This document shows, piece by piece, positions 35,965 through 46,791 of a DNA stretch of 64,000 nt. The stretch spans positions 8,281,474 through 8,345,473 of the forward strand of contig CM031628.1 in NCBI GenBank assembly GCA_018398815.1, given 5' to 3'. Position 1 is the first letter of the stretch. Each line of letters opens with the position of its first letter. A program made the translations under genes and the position numbers. This stretch comes from Conus ventricosus. Lineage: Eukaryota > Mollusca > Gastropoda > Neogastropoda > Conidae. The notes beneath the pieces are model-generated. The model had not been told where the DNA came from and made no database searches. It saw only the letters and a program-made list of their open reading frames with translations.

Positions 35965-36284
35965 ATGCTAGACAAACACAAAACAAGCACTTTCGCCGCA
36001 CATCCATACCTTGACTGCAGTACAAAATTTGATGTGGTTTAGATGTTAAGTTTGCTTTAATGCGTGTGCGTGTTTGTTTTTTCTTTTCTCTTTTTCTGGC
36101 AAACAGTAACCAAGTCTTAACTTTTGTTCGACACTGACTAAACCTGGCAGTTACAACAGACAAATTTGGCTGTCTGTGGTGTTAGAGATATATCCTTTCA
36201 GTTGGTTAAAATGAGGTCTGTTATCCCCTTAATAAAACTTCGACTTTTATCTCAAACTGTACAACGTGAATCTGGACAAAAGGG
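35965..36284. other. Intron, no feature recognised
   Basis: Single-copy-looking sequence with no supported exon. Confidence 0.4.
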
Positions 36285-36500
36285 ATTAGCGTTGCAGACT
36301 CCTGGCTGGGAGGTCACAGGTTTGATTCCCATCAGAGCCATTCACTGGGTTTACCTTCCACGTCTCTGCCCTGGTGTGGTTCAGTCTGGGTCACCTACAT
36401 CGGCAAGTTTGTGGTGACTGTCGCTGGACAGGCTGGTGGAGCCATCTGGATAGAGACCTCACTCGTGCTGGCTCCATGACTGAGCATTCCTGTTGGATGA
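36285..36500 (+). mobile_element. tRNA-derived SINE-like element
   Basis: A B-box-like GGTTTGATTCC (36319-36329) lies about 30 bp after TTAGCGTTGCAGAC, and is followed by a body containing GTTCAGTCTGGGTCACCTAC. A related body lies on the minus strand at 42640-42860, so it is interspersed. The 65-bp array begins at its 3' end. Confidence 0.55.
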
Positions 36501-37085
36501 CTGAAGACATGTTGACCACCATGGTGTGCTGGGTGGGTGACAGAAAACAGTATGCTGACCATTGACTGAAGACATGTTGACCACCATGGTGTGCTGGTGG
36601 GTGACAGAAAACAGTAATGCTGACCATTGACTGAAGACATGTTGACCACCATGGTGTGCTGGGTGGGTGACAGAAAACAGTATGCTGACCGTTGACTGAA
36701 GACATGTTGACCACCATGGTGTGCTGGTGGGTGACAGAAAACAGTATGCTGACCATTGACTGAAGACATGTTGACCACCATGGTGTGCTGGGTGGGTGAC
36801 AGAAAACAGTATGCTGACCGTTGACTGAAGACATGTTGACCACCATGGTGTGCTGGGTGGGTGACAGAAAACAGTATGCTGACCATTGACTGAAGACATG
36901 TTGACCACCATGGTGTGCTGGGTGGGTGACAGAAAACAGTATGCTGACCGTTGACTGAAGACATGTTGACCACCATGGTGTGCTGGGTGGGTGACAGAAA
37001 ACAGTATGCTGACCATTGACTGAAGACATGTGACCACCATGGTGTGCTGGGTGGGTGACAGAAAACAGTATGCTGACCATTACTG
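36500..37085. repeat. 65-bp minisatellite, about 9 units
   Basis: Units contain GAAGACATGTTGACCACCAT and GACAGAAAACAGTATGCTGA. The end of the unit alternates GACCATTGA and GACCGTTGA, giving a 130-bp higher-order unit over much of the array. Confidence 0.92.
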
Positions 37086-37262
37086 TTAGCTGGCTGAGCG
37101 AAAAAACATGCTGCATGTTTACCATCATGGTCAGTTACTGGGATTTGTTTCTGCCCCTTTCTCTCTCTGTTTCAATCGCATTACATGACCTTTTCTAGGT
37201 TATAACTGACGCCTCTTCCAATTCACCCCATTCACAGAAACACCAAGACAACTGAACCTTAC

Positions 37263-37561
37263 CTGTTGTGGCTGGGTCAACACAGGTGGGTTTGCCGATG
37301 GCGTCACAGCCTGCAGACTTTTGGGGTTGAGGGCACTGGCCAGACTGGCCATGGGAAGCACGTCGCCGTTGGACAACAGGAAGGCCACAGGGTAGGGCTG
37401 GCCAGGGGACGCAGGGACGCTGCTGACAGCCTGAGTCTTGTCCTGGGTGGGAGGCAGGTGAGAGGCTGACGGTGGCACCGACTGGGCAGGTCCTCCATCT
37501 CCCAGGGTGGTGTGGCTGGACAGGACAGGGGCGGCAACCACGGAGCTACTGCCTGCTGACC
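37263..37561 (-). CDS. Host gene exon, Ser/Pro/Ala-rich
   Basis: A 299-nt exon. The minus-strand acceptor is GTTCTGACCTTTCAG at 37562; the donor is GTAAGG reading down from 37262. It opens with two bases that complete a codon with the exon ending at 40981, then reads SAGSSSVVAAPVLSSHTTLG, later PYPVAFLLSNGDVLPMASL, and ends PPVLTQPQQ in phase 0. GC-rich and codon-like compared with its surroundings. Minisatellites lie about 180 bp away on one side and 40 bp on the other. No known domain is seen. Confidence 0.8.
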
Positions 37562-37599
37562 CTGAAAGGTCAGAACAGTTTGCATTTCAGGTGGGCACT

Positions 37600-38343
37600 T
37601 CACCCTTTACTGCTGCTGATAGCGTACTCCTGCATAATACTGCCATGTCCTGATGACAGGAAGACTGCTGATAGCGTACTCCTGCATAATACTGCCATGT
37701 CCTGATGACAGGAAGACTGCTGATAGCGTACTCCTGCATAATACTGCCATGTCCTGATGACAGGAAGACTGCTGATAGCGTACTCCTACATAATACTGCC
37801 ATGTCCTGATGACAGGAAGACTGCTGATAGCGTACTGTACTCCTACATAATACTGCCATGTCCTGATGACAGGAAGACTGCTGATAGCGTACTCCTACAT
37901 AATACTGCCATGTCCTGATGACAGGAAGACTGCTGATAGCGTACTCCTACATAATACTGCCATGTCCTGATGACAGGAAGACTGCTGATAGCGTACTCCT
38001 ACATAATACTGCCATGTCCTGATGACAGGAAGACTGCTGATAGCATACTCCTACATAATACTGCCATGTCCTGATGACAGGAAGACTGCTGATAGCGTAC
38101 TCCTACATAATACTGCCATGTCCTGATGACAGGAAGACTGCTGATAGCGTACTCCTACATAATACTGCCATGTCCTGATGACAGGAAGACTGCTGATAGC
38201 GTACTCCTACATAATACTGCCATGTCCTGATGACAGGAAGACTGCTGATAGCGTACTCCTGCATAATACTGCCATGTCCTGATGACAGGAAGACTGCTGA
38301 TTGTGTACTCCTACATAATACTGCCATGTCCTAATGACAGGAA
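37600..38343. repeat. 52-bp minisatellite, about 14 units
   Basis: Units contain CTGCCATGTCCTGATGACAG and GATAGCGTACTCCTACATAA. On the host-gene strand each unit has CTTCCTGTCATCAG then GACATGGCAGTA, which resembles the start of the neighbouring exon (CAG then GGTCAGCAGGCAGTA). Confidence 0.92.
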
Positions 38344-38990
38344 AACGACTAGTCACATGCTGATGATGGATCACAGCCTTTACATCAATGGTTTTCAGTG
38401 TTCAGCTCAGCTCCATGCTGATGATGGATCACAGCCTTTACATCAATGGTTTTCAGTGTTCAGCTCAGCTCCATGCTGATGATGGATCACAGCCTTTACA
38501 TCAATGGTTTTCAGTGTTCAGCTCAGCTCCATGCTGATGATGGATCACAGCCTTTACATCAATGGTTTTCAGTGTTCAGCTCAGCTCCATGCGTGAGGGA
38601 TCACACTTTACACAATGGTTTTCAGTGTTCAGCTCAAGTCCATCTAAATGGATGCATCAGCCTTTAATCAATTGGTATGCATGTTCAGCTCAGATCCCAT
38701 TGTGATGATGATACAGCCTTTAATCACATGGTTTTTCAGTGTTAAGTCCTCCATGCTGATGTTAGGATCACAGCCTTACATCATGGTTGCAGTGTTCAGC
38801 CTCAGCTCCATGCTGATGATGGATCCAGCCTTATACATCAATGGTTATCAAGTGTCAGCTCAGCTCCTGCGATGATGGTATCACAGCCTTTCCCTACATC
38901 ATGGTTTCAGTGTTCAGCTCTAGCTCCATGCTGATGAATGTGATCATCAGCCTCACATCATGGTTATGCAGTGTTCAGCCAGCTCCATGC
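38344..38990. repeat. 58-bp minisatellite, about 11 units
   Basis: Units contain GCTGATGATGGATCACAGCC and TTTTCAGTGTTCAGCTCAGC. The first five are nearly identical; from about 38,580 single-base indels become dense. Confidence 0.88.
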
Positions 38991-39630
38991 GTCACTCTAC
39001 ACCATTGGTATGCAATGTTCAGCCTCTATAGAGTCCTCTACACCATTGGTATGCAATGTTCAGCCTCTATAGAGTCCTCTACAACATTGGTATGCAATGT
39101 TCAGCCTCTATAGAGTCCTCTACAACATTGGTATGCAATGTTCAGCCTCTATAGAGTCCTCTACACCATTGGTATGCAATGTTCAGCCTCTATAGAGTCC
39201 TCTACACCATTGGTATGCAATGTTCAGCCTCTATAGAGTCCTCTACACCATTGGTATGCAATGTTCAGCCTCTATAGAGTCCTCTACACCATTGGTATGC
39301 AATGTTCAGCCTCTATAGAGTCCTCTACACCATTGGTATGCAATGTTCAGCCTCTATAGAGTCCTCTACACCATTGGTATGCAATGTTCAGCCTCTATAG
39401 AGTCCTCTACACCATTGGTATGCAATGTTCAGCCTCTATAGAGTCCTCTACACCATTGGTATGCAATGTTCAGCCTCTATAGAGTCCTCTACACCATTGG
39501 TATGCAATGTTCAGCCTCTATAGAGTCCTCTACACCATTGGTATGCAATGTTCAGCCTCTATAGAGTCCTCTACACCATTGGTATGCAATGTTCAGCCTC
39601 TATAGAGTCCTCTACACCATTGGTATGAAA
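38991..39630. repeat. 41-bp minisatellite, about 15 units
   Basis: Units of CACCATTGGTATGCAATGTT plus CAGCCTCTATAGAGTCCTCT are nearly identical, indicating recent homogenisation. Confidence 0.93.
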
Positions 39631-40795
39631 CGTTTAGCTCAGTCCCATGTCAGACTCTACTCCACTGGAAAGAAACGTTTAGCTCAGTCCCATGTCAGAC
39701 TCTACACCACTGGAAAGAAACGTTCAGCTCAGTCCCATGTCAGACTCAGCCACTGGAAAGAAACGTTCAGCTCAGCTCCATGTCAGACTCTACCCACTGG
39801 AAAGAAACGTTCAGCTCATCTCCATGTCAGACTCAGCCACTGGAAAGAAACGTTCAGCTCAGTCCCATGTCAGACTCTACTCACTGGAAAGAAACGTTCA
39901 GCTCAGCTCCATGTCAGACTCAGCCACTGGAAAGAAACGTTCAGCTCAGCTCAGCTCCATGTCAGACTCTACACCACTGGAAAGAAACGTTCAGCTCAGT
40001 CCCATGTCAGACTCAGCCACTGGAAAGAAACGTTCAGCTCAGTCCCATGTCAGACTCTACACCACTGGAAAGAAACGTTCAGCTCAGTCCCATGTCAGAC
40101 TCTACACCACTGGAAAGAAACGTTCAGCTCAGTCCCATGTCAGACTCAGCCACTGGAAGAAACGTTCAGCTCAGCTCCATGTCAGACTCTACACCACTGG
40201 AAAGAAACGTTCAGCTCAGCTCCATGTCAGACTCTACACCACTGGAAGAAACGTTCAGCTCAGCTCCATGTCAGACTCTACACCACTGGAAAGAAACGTT
40301 CAGCTCAGTCCATGTCAGACTCTACTCCACTGGAAAGAAACGTTCAGCTCAGTCCCATGTCAGACTCAGCCACTGGAAAGAAATGTTCAGCTCAGCTCCA
40401 TGTCAGACTCTACTCCACTGGAAAGAAACGTTCAGCTCAGCTCCATGTCAGACTCAGCCACTGGAAGAAACGTTCAGCTCAGCCATGTCAGACTCACCAC
40501 TGAAAGAACGTTCAGCTCAGCTCCATGTCAGACTCAGCCACTGGAAAGAAACGTTCAGCTCAGCTCCATGTCAGACTCTACCCACTGGAAAGAAACGTTC
40601 AGCTCAGTCCCATGTCAGACTCAGCCACTGGAAAGAAACGTTCAGCTCAGTCCCATGTCAGACTCTACTCCACTGGAAAGAAACGTTCAGCTCAGCTCCA
40701 TGTCAGACTCAGCCACTGGAAAGAAACGTTCAGCTCAGCTCCATGTCAGACTCAGCCACTGGAAAGAAACGTTGAGGTCAGCTCCATGTCACAGC
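39631..40795. repeat. 43-46-bp minisatellite, about 26 units
   Basis: Units contain CCACTGGAAAGAAACGTTCA and CCATGTCAGACTC. The unit length is close to a multiple of three, so very long spurious frames exist on the plus strand. On the host-gene strand each unit contains AACGTTTCTTTCCAG, an acceptor-like motif. Confidence 0.92.
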
Positions 40796-40980
40796 CTTTA
40801 CACTATTACTATGAAGCATGTTCAGTGGGAATCATTTTGTGGGAATTAACCCCTTTCAACATGTAATAAATGTTCTCCCATAATCCCACCATTTTTTTCT
40901 CTTTTTTGTTGTTGCAAACTTCTTTTTCACTGATAGAGGATAGCAAAGAACATTCCACCACTCAGACAAAAAAAACCTAC

Positions 40981-41238
40981 CCTGAGATCCTAACGTGTCG
41001 TTTCCCGGCAACTGCACGACCACAGGCACCTGCCTGCCACCCGGCGCCACCTGCTGCGGGCCCAGCGTGGTCAGTCCTCCTGCTGGAACACAGCCCAGGA
41101 TGCCAGAGTCTGTGTCACAGGGGAGGGCGGGAGTGGGGGGCTGCGCCGTCACTGAAATACAGTCATCAACGATCCCCGACGCTTTCAGGGCCTGCTCCAC
41201 GATGGACTGGGGCACCACTCGTGGGGCCACCTGTGGGT
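40981..41238 (-). CDS. Host gene exon, Pro/Gly/Val-rich
   Basis: A 258-nt exon. The acceptor on the minus strand is CGTTCTGTTGCAG at 41239; the donor is GTAGGT reading down from 40980. It starts with two bases completing a codon (joining the exon that ends at 57301) and reads PQVAPRVVPQSIVEQALKAS, then GIVDDCISVTAQPP, and ends near RQVPVVVQLPGNDTLGSQ plus one base. That leftover base matches the two-base start of the exon at 37561. GC-rich. No known domain is recognised. Confidence 0.82.
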
Positions 41239-41309
41239 CTGCAACAGAACGGGAATTATAAACGAGAAAATTCAAAGAAAAAGCAAACATTGTCTGCCAG
41301 CGCAACACA

Positions 41310-41425
41310 AAGCTTGCAGCTGTAATAAACTAAGTCCAAAGGTAACAAGGGAAGATAAACTATCTCAATAACGTCAAAGAGTGACAAAGAAAGGTAAACA
41401 ATCTCTATAGAGTTAGTTTCAAAGT
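41310..41425. repeat. Outlying degenerate units of the 36-bp GTCAAAGG array
   Basis: Copies such as GGTAAACAATCTCTATAGAG match the array at 43.4-46.0 kb, suggesting the array once reached this point before other sequence was inserted. Confidence 0.55.
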
Positions 41426-41484
41426 GAGGTGACTGCATGCAGAAATTGAAACGAATTTTAAGAAAGATACTAAGAGAGTCCTCT

Positions 41485-41774
41485 AAAAACGAGGACAAAC
41501 AAATGACAAGACAAAACACAATGCTCTTGGGTCTTCTTCAGGCAAGAAAAGCAACATATTGAAGACAATGAAAACAAAGAACTAGCAATCACTTATCTTC
41601 TCAAATTCGGAGCAAGATGGGTGTTCGAAGCCATCTTGCGCCCAATATGAGAAGGTAAGTGACTGCTCGTTCTTCATTTTCATTGTCCTGAACTTTGTTT
41701 ATCTTGCCTGACAAACCCCTAAGAGGTCGAAAAACATCATGCTTTGTATTGTAACTTGTTTGTCCTTGTTTTTG
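41485..41774. repeat. 290-bp imperfect palindrome (foldback)
   Basis: Arms of about 140 nt meet at 41625. Around the centre, GCAAGATGG (41612-41620) pairs with CCATCTTGC (41631-41639). Further out, GACAATGAAAACAAAGAAC pairs with GTTCTTCATTTTCATTGTC, and AACGAGGACAAACAA pairs with TTGTTTGTCCTTGTT at the ends. It may be a foldback or MITE element. No clear target duplication was found. Confidence 0.75.
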
Positions 41775-42635
41775 GGTTGTTGTTTTTTTGTTTGTTTTTG
41801 CTGTCCCAACCTCTGCGCACCTCAGAGGCAGTGCACCCACGCCGCTCATTCCGACACCCCGTCTACAGCCACAGCCCGATCCACAGCTTTATTTTTCTGT
41901 CCCATTCGAGACACTTAGTTATAGGGCCGAACAAACAATCCTTACACAATTCTGCCCCAACATTTTTGTTGTTGTAGTCCAAGCAGAGGCATGTATCAAA
42001 CTTGTGTACTAGTTAACTAGGGAAAATTAAGTTCCCAGAAAGTGATGACGTCATTTTTGCACAATTGTGTGTGTGTGATGTCATTGTTTGAATATCGCCT
42101 GACCTCTTGTGTACAAGTTTCATGCCGTATCTACATTATCTACAGGAAAATAAACCTAGTCGAGTTTGGTATTAAAAGAATTATCGGGAATTCGCCTGTT
42201 CAGTCATCTCAAGAGCACAGATATATTACATTTTTCATGACAACCACTGATTATCAAACTAAGAGCCCCATTTGTAATGGCCGCTCATCAATGCCGAACA
42301 CATTGCTGCCAGACCAGCTGTACACAGATGACATTCAGTTGGTCGAGTACAGCACGGTTAGCTGGCTGGTGGGGACAGCCTGCAGAAAACACCCTTTCCC
42401 TGACCTGCATTCACGGCTTGGCCTCTGCAGCTGTGGGGGAGCTGTAAACTCCCCTGCCTCTCAGAACTAAGTGGCTTGCTCTGAACAGCCGTGGATCGGC
42501 CCCGCCACAGCCCTGGCACCAGCAATCCACAGGGAGCAGTCAATGTCAAGTCGTCGAGAGGCAACCCACCGGAGGAGACACTGCACTGCTGCCGAGTCAC
42601 TTCCGTGGTGTTCAGTGGCGCCTGTTCTGATCTAA
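41775..42635. other. Intron, no feature recognised
   Basis: Moderate GC, no supported exon. A 142-codon plus-strand open frame at 42042-42470 has no recognisable motif and lies opposite the host gene. Confidence 0.4.
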
Positions 42636-42639
42636 TATA

Positions 42640-42860
42640 CGCAGGACACCACCTACTAAGCCCCCTACTGATGACAAAATTGCTTAGTCGCGGAGCCAGC
42701 ATGAGCGAGCTCTCCCTCCGGAGGCGCTACCACATCCGTCCAATGACAGCCCCCATAGACTTGCCGATACTGGTGACCCCAACGGAACCAAACCAAGGCC
42801 ACAGACATGGAGAGGACATTGAAATTGAGGTCACCATGAGAGCAGGGCATGAAGGGCCAC
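42640..42860 (-). mobile_element. SINE-like body, homologous to the element at 36.3 kb
   Basis: On the minus strand it reads GGTCACCAGTATCGGCAAGT, matching GGTCACCTACATCGGCAAGT at 36390, with similarity continuing through the GCTCATGCTGGCTCC region. It is an interspersed repeat. Boundaries are approximate. Confidence 0.5.
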
Positions 42861-42879
42861 AGAATTTGACTTTTTTTTA

Positions 42880-43300
42880 TTGCTGATCAATGAGAATGAG
42901 GATTAAGACGATGCTATGGATTTCCATCTCGGTCTGAGACTACATGACAGGGCTGTACTGTACACTTCCTTTCATAATATATCCCGGCGTCAACCAGGTC
43001 TGAGAGATACAGGCACCTGCAGTGTTGGTCAGGAAATTTGAGCAACACTCTCAGAAACGCATCCATTAAGTGGATGAAACTTGACTGTGTGGTCCCAGTC
43101 TTCCTACGGCTGTCCGGCCGAGATGAAAATCATCAGGGGTTATTGCCCTTGCCTTCAACTAAGAATTCCTCTGCGGACAAACGTGTTCCCAACTGAGTCC
43201 ACAGCAAACTCAACTCTGGGTAGGAGCCGGTCGGGGCAGAAAAACCCACATGATTGATAGGAATTCGAACCCACTTGTCTGTCCTTGTTTTTGGCTGACT
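42880..43300 (-). mobile_element. tRNA-SINE-like element
   Basis: A minus-strand GGGTTCGAATTCC (43272-43260) matches a B box. It is followed by CATGTGGGTTTTTCTGCC and a long body ending near 42,880. I recall the body from gastropod SINEs. This is memory plus the B-box match. Confidence 0.5.
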
Positions 43301-43389
43301 CACTATAAGAATTATTCGTAAGATTAATCTCTACAGAGTCAAAGGGCAACAAAGGGTTTGGGAAACAATAAAAAAAACCCACCTCTGTA

Positions 43390-44545
43390 GGGGTTTAAAA
43401 AATTACAAAAGAAGGCGTACTATCTCTACTGACTTGAAGTGTTACAAAGGTTGGTTAACTATCTTGAACTGAGTCAAAAGGCGACAAAAGAAGGTGAACT
43501 ATCTGAACAGTCAAAGGTGACAAAGGAAGGTGAACTATCTGAACAGAGTTAAAGGCCACAAAAGGAAGGTGAACTATCTGAACAGAGTCAAAGGCGACAA
43601 AGGTGAACTATCTGAACAGTCAAAGGTGACAAAGGAAGGTGAACTATCTGAACAGAGTCAAAGGCGACAAAGGTGAACTATCTGAACAGTCAAAGGTGAC
43701 AAAGGAAGGTGAAAATATCTGAACAGAGTCAAAGGCGACAAAGGTGAACTATCTGAACAGTCAAAGGTGACAAAGGAAGGTGAACTATCTGAACAGAGTC
43801 AAAGGTGACAAAGGAAGGTGAACTATCTAAACAGAGTCAAAGGCGACAAAGGAAGGTGAACTATCTGAACAGAGTCAAAGGTGACAAAGGAAGGTGAACT
43901 ATCTAAACAGAGTCAAAGGCGACAAAGGAAGGTGAACTATCTGAACAGTCAAAGGTGACAAAGGAAGGTGAACTATCTGAACAGTCAAAGGTGACAAAGG
44001 AAGGTGAACTATCTGAACACAGTCAAAGGAAGGGGAACTATCTGAACAGTCAAAGGAATGTGAACTATCTGAACAGTCAAAGGTGACAAAGGAAGGTGAA
44101 CTATCTGAACAGTCAAAGGAAGGTGAACTATCTGAACAGTCAAAGGTGACAAAGGAAGGTGAACTATCTGAACAGTCAAAGGTGACAAAGGAAGGTGAAC
44201 TATCTGAACAGAGTCAAAGGCGACAAAGGAAGGTGAACTACTGAACAGAGTCAAAGGCGACAAAGGAAGGTGAACTATCTAAACAGAGTCAAAGGTGACA
44301 AGGAAGGTGAACTATCTGAACAGAGTCAAAGGCGACAAAAGGAAGGTGAACTATCTAAACAGAGTCAAAGGCGACAAAGGAAGGTGAACTATCTGAACAG
44401 TCAAAGGCCACAAAGGAAGGTGAACTATCTGAACAGTCAAAGGTGACAAAGGAAGGTGAACTTCTGAACACAGTTAAAGGAAGGTGAACTATCTGAACAG
44501 AGTCAAAGGTGACAACGGAAGATGAACAATCTCTATAGAGTCAAA
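43390..44545. repeat. 36-38-bp minisatellite, about 30 units
   Basis: Units contain GACAAAGGAAGGTGAACTAT and CTGAACAGAGTCAAAGG. Units with AACAGTC and AACAGAGTC alternate irregularly. Confidence 0.92.
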
Positions 44546-44548
44546 GGG

Positions 44549-44645
44549 AAACAATGTAATGTAATGTAAAAGGATATTTATAGAGTGCTTTAACCTCGCA
44601 AGAGCCCAAAGCGCATATTACAGAGAAACATGATAAAATTATGAT
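44549..44645 (-). mobile_element. Short retroelement 3' end with AATGT-type tail
   Basis: AATGTAATGTAATGTAA is followed by ATATTTATAGAGTGCTTTAA and AGAGCCCAAAGCGC, a motif frequent at invertebrate retroelement 3' ends. It interrupts the minisatellite. The orientation is inferred from the tail repeat at the left. Confidence 0.5.
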
Positions 44646-44654
44646 TCTAATTCA

Positions 44655-45010
44655 AGCTTGGTAAACAGAATGTTACCTCCACAAAACAAAGCTTGGTAAA
44701 CAGAAAGTTACTCCACAGAAACAAAGCTTGGTAAACAGAAAGTTACCTCCACAGAAACAAAGCTTGGTAAACAGAAAGTTACCTCCACAGAAACAAAGCT
44801 TGGTAGACAGAAAGTTACCTCCACAGAAACAAAGCTTGGTAAACAGAAAGTTACCTCCACAGAAACAAAGCTTGGTAAACAGAAAGTTACCCTCCACAGA
44901 AACAAAGCTTGGTAGACAGAAAGTTACCTCCACAGAAACAAAGCTTGGTAGACAGAAAGTTACCTCCACAGAAACAAAACTTGGTAAACAGAAAGTTACC
45001 TCCAGAGAAT
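44655..45010. repeat. 36-bp minisatellite, about 10 units (one HindIII site each)
   Basis: Units of AAACAAAGCTTGGTAAACAG plus AAAGTTACCTCCACAG. On the host-gene strand they read TTTGTTTCTGTGGAG then GTAACTTTC. Confidence 0.92.
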
Positions 45011-45011
45011 C

Positions 45012-46020
45012 AAAGGGGGACAAATGATACAGTGTCAAAGGATTAGAACGGGTGGTTAAATATCTATAATTATACAGCATCAAAGGATTAGAAAGGATGG
45101 TTTTCATATAAATATAATTATACAGCGTCAAAGGATTAGAAAGGATGGTTACATATCTATAATTATACAGCGTCAAAGGATAAGAAAGGATGGTTTAATA
45201 TCTATAATTATACAGTGTCAAAGGATTAGAAAGGATGGTTTAATATCTATAACTATACAGCGTCAAAGGATTAGAAAAGGAAAAATTAAATATCTATAAT
45301 TATACAGCATCAAAGGATTAGAAAGGATGGTTTAATATCTATAATTAAAACAGCGTCAAAGGATAGAAAGGATGGTGAAATATCTATAGAGAGTCAAAGA
45401 TTTGTTAAATATTTCTGTAGGATCAAGGGATCACAACGGAGAGTTTAATAACTCTATAGAGTCAAAGGATCACAAGGAATGATAAACTGTCTCTTTAAAA
45501 ATCGAAGTATGACCCAAAGAGGGTAAACAATCCACACGCTCACATTGGAAGGTAAACTACACACAGCGTCAAAAACTGACAAAAGACGAGAGTGCAATCT
45601 CTACAGTCAAAGGTTACAAAGGATGGTAAACTATCTCTATTCAAACGGTGAAAAAGCTTGTAAACTTTCTCTACACAAATGGTGAAAAAAGCTGGTAAAC
45701 TATCTCTATAAAGTCAAATGGTGAAAAAGTATGATAAATTATCTCTACAGAGTCAAACAGTGAAAAAGTATTGTACACTATATAGAGTCAAATGGTGAAA
45801 AAGCTGATAAACTATCTCTCTCAAGTTCAACAGTTAAAAAGCTGGTAAATTCTCTCTATAAAGTCCAACAGTGAAAAAGCTGGAAGACTTATCTCTTTAA
45901 AGTCAAACGTTAAAAAGTATTGCAAGTTAACTCTATGGAGCCAAATGGTGAAAAAGTATGGCAAATTATGTCTACAGAGTCAAACGGTGACAAAGGTTGG
46001 CAAACTATCTCTTTATACAG
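45012..46020. repeat. 45-bp minisatellite grading into degenerate GTCAAA units
   Basis: 45012-45450 repeats GTCAAAGGATTAGAAAGGAT with ATATCTATAATTATACAG. 45450-46020 holds older, irregular units sharing GTAAACTATCTCTA with the array at 43.4 kb, so the two arrays are probably related. Confidence 0.8.
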
Positions 46021-46665
46021 AGAAAGGTAAACTAAATTTTCATATAAATTTTTTGTGTCGAATTGACTTGATCAAGAATAGGTCAGTTTAAACTCTTAAC
46101 TTCAATTCTGCTCTTTTCCGCCATACTCCATTTAACTACTGATCGGCCCTATTCCAGCTCCTCTCAATTAACTCTATATCTAATTCCTATAGGAGATATC
46201 TGGGGAGTTGCAAGTACTAAACACACCGTTTGAGAACAGCACTGTCTGTGGAAGTTGCCCACATTGTGAATCCCTTGTAATTTGCAACCAACAAACGGAA
46301 AAACATTTTCAGCTTGTGTCAAGTGTGATAATGTGTGACAGGTGGCTGTCCCTTTCCTCAACCATATTGTGTGTGTACCTGGAATAACACATGAGGAAAG
46401 TCGATGCTAACCACAGTTCTGTACACCAACCCACCCTTTAGTAAGCTTTCTGAGAAGGAAAAAAAAAGTGTTTGTTTTTTTAAGGAGGTGGAGGATATTT
46501 GGCAGCTGAACTGATTGTGCAAGTATTGACTGGAATATTTATGAAAGTTCCACTATCATACAACGTTGATATGAACATTGGCTGGTTTAAATTTTAAACT
46601 GAAAATAAGTACAACTCTCCCACATCACATCATCCCCCAAAACCTCAACAAAGAGCAAGCATGAG
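46021..46665. other. Intron, no feature recognised
   Basis: AT-rich sequence with no supported exon or transposon end. Confidence 0.4.
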
Positions 46666-46667
46666 AT

Positions 46668-46791
46668 ATAATGAGAGAGAGACAGACAGACAGACACAAA
46701 CAGACAGACCAAGACAGAGAGCAAGAGACAGAGACAGAGAGAGAGAGAGAAAGAAATAGAGACAGACAGACAGAGAGCAGAGACAGAAAGA
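46668..46791. repeat. GACAGA/GAGA microsatellite
   Basis: Purine-rich GACAGACAGA and GAGAGAGAGA runs directly abut the broken 3' side of LINE F. Confidence 0.9.

Noticed and set aside
36391..37128. Minus-strand open frames up to 245 codons with Met/His/Ser repeats
   Set aside because: Translation of the 65-bp minisatellite in several frames at once; no splice sites or codon bias.
39589..40866. Very long plus-strand open frames (300-385 codons)
   Set aside because: All three frames are open because the 43-46-bp repeat lacks stops. The text is pure repeat with no domain and is opposite to the host gene.
42042..42470. Possible 142-codon plus-strand gene
   Set aside because: No motif, ordinary composition, and no promoter or splice support.
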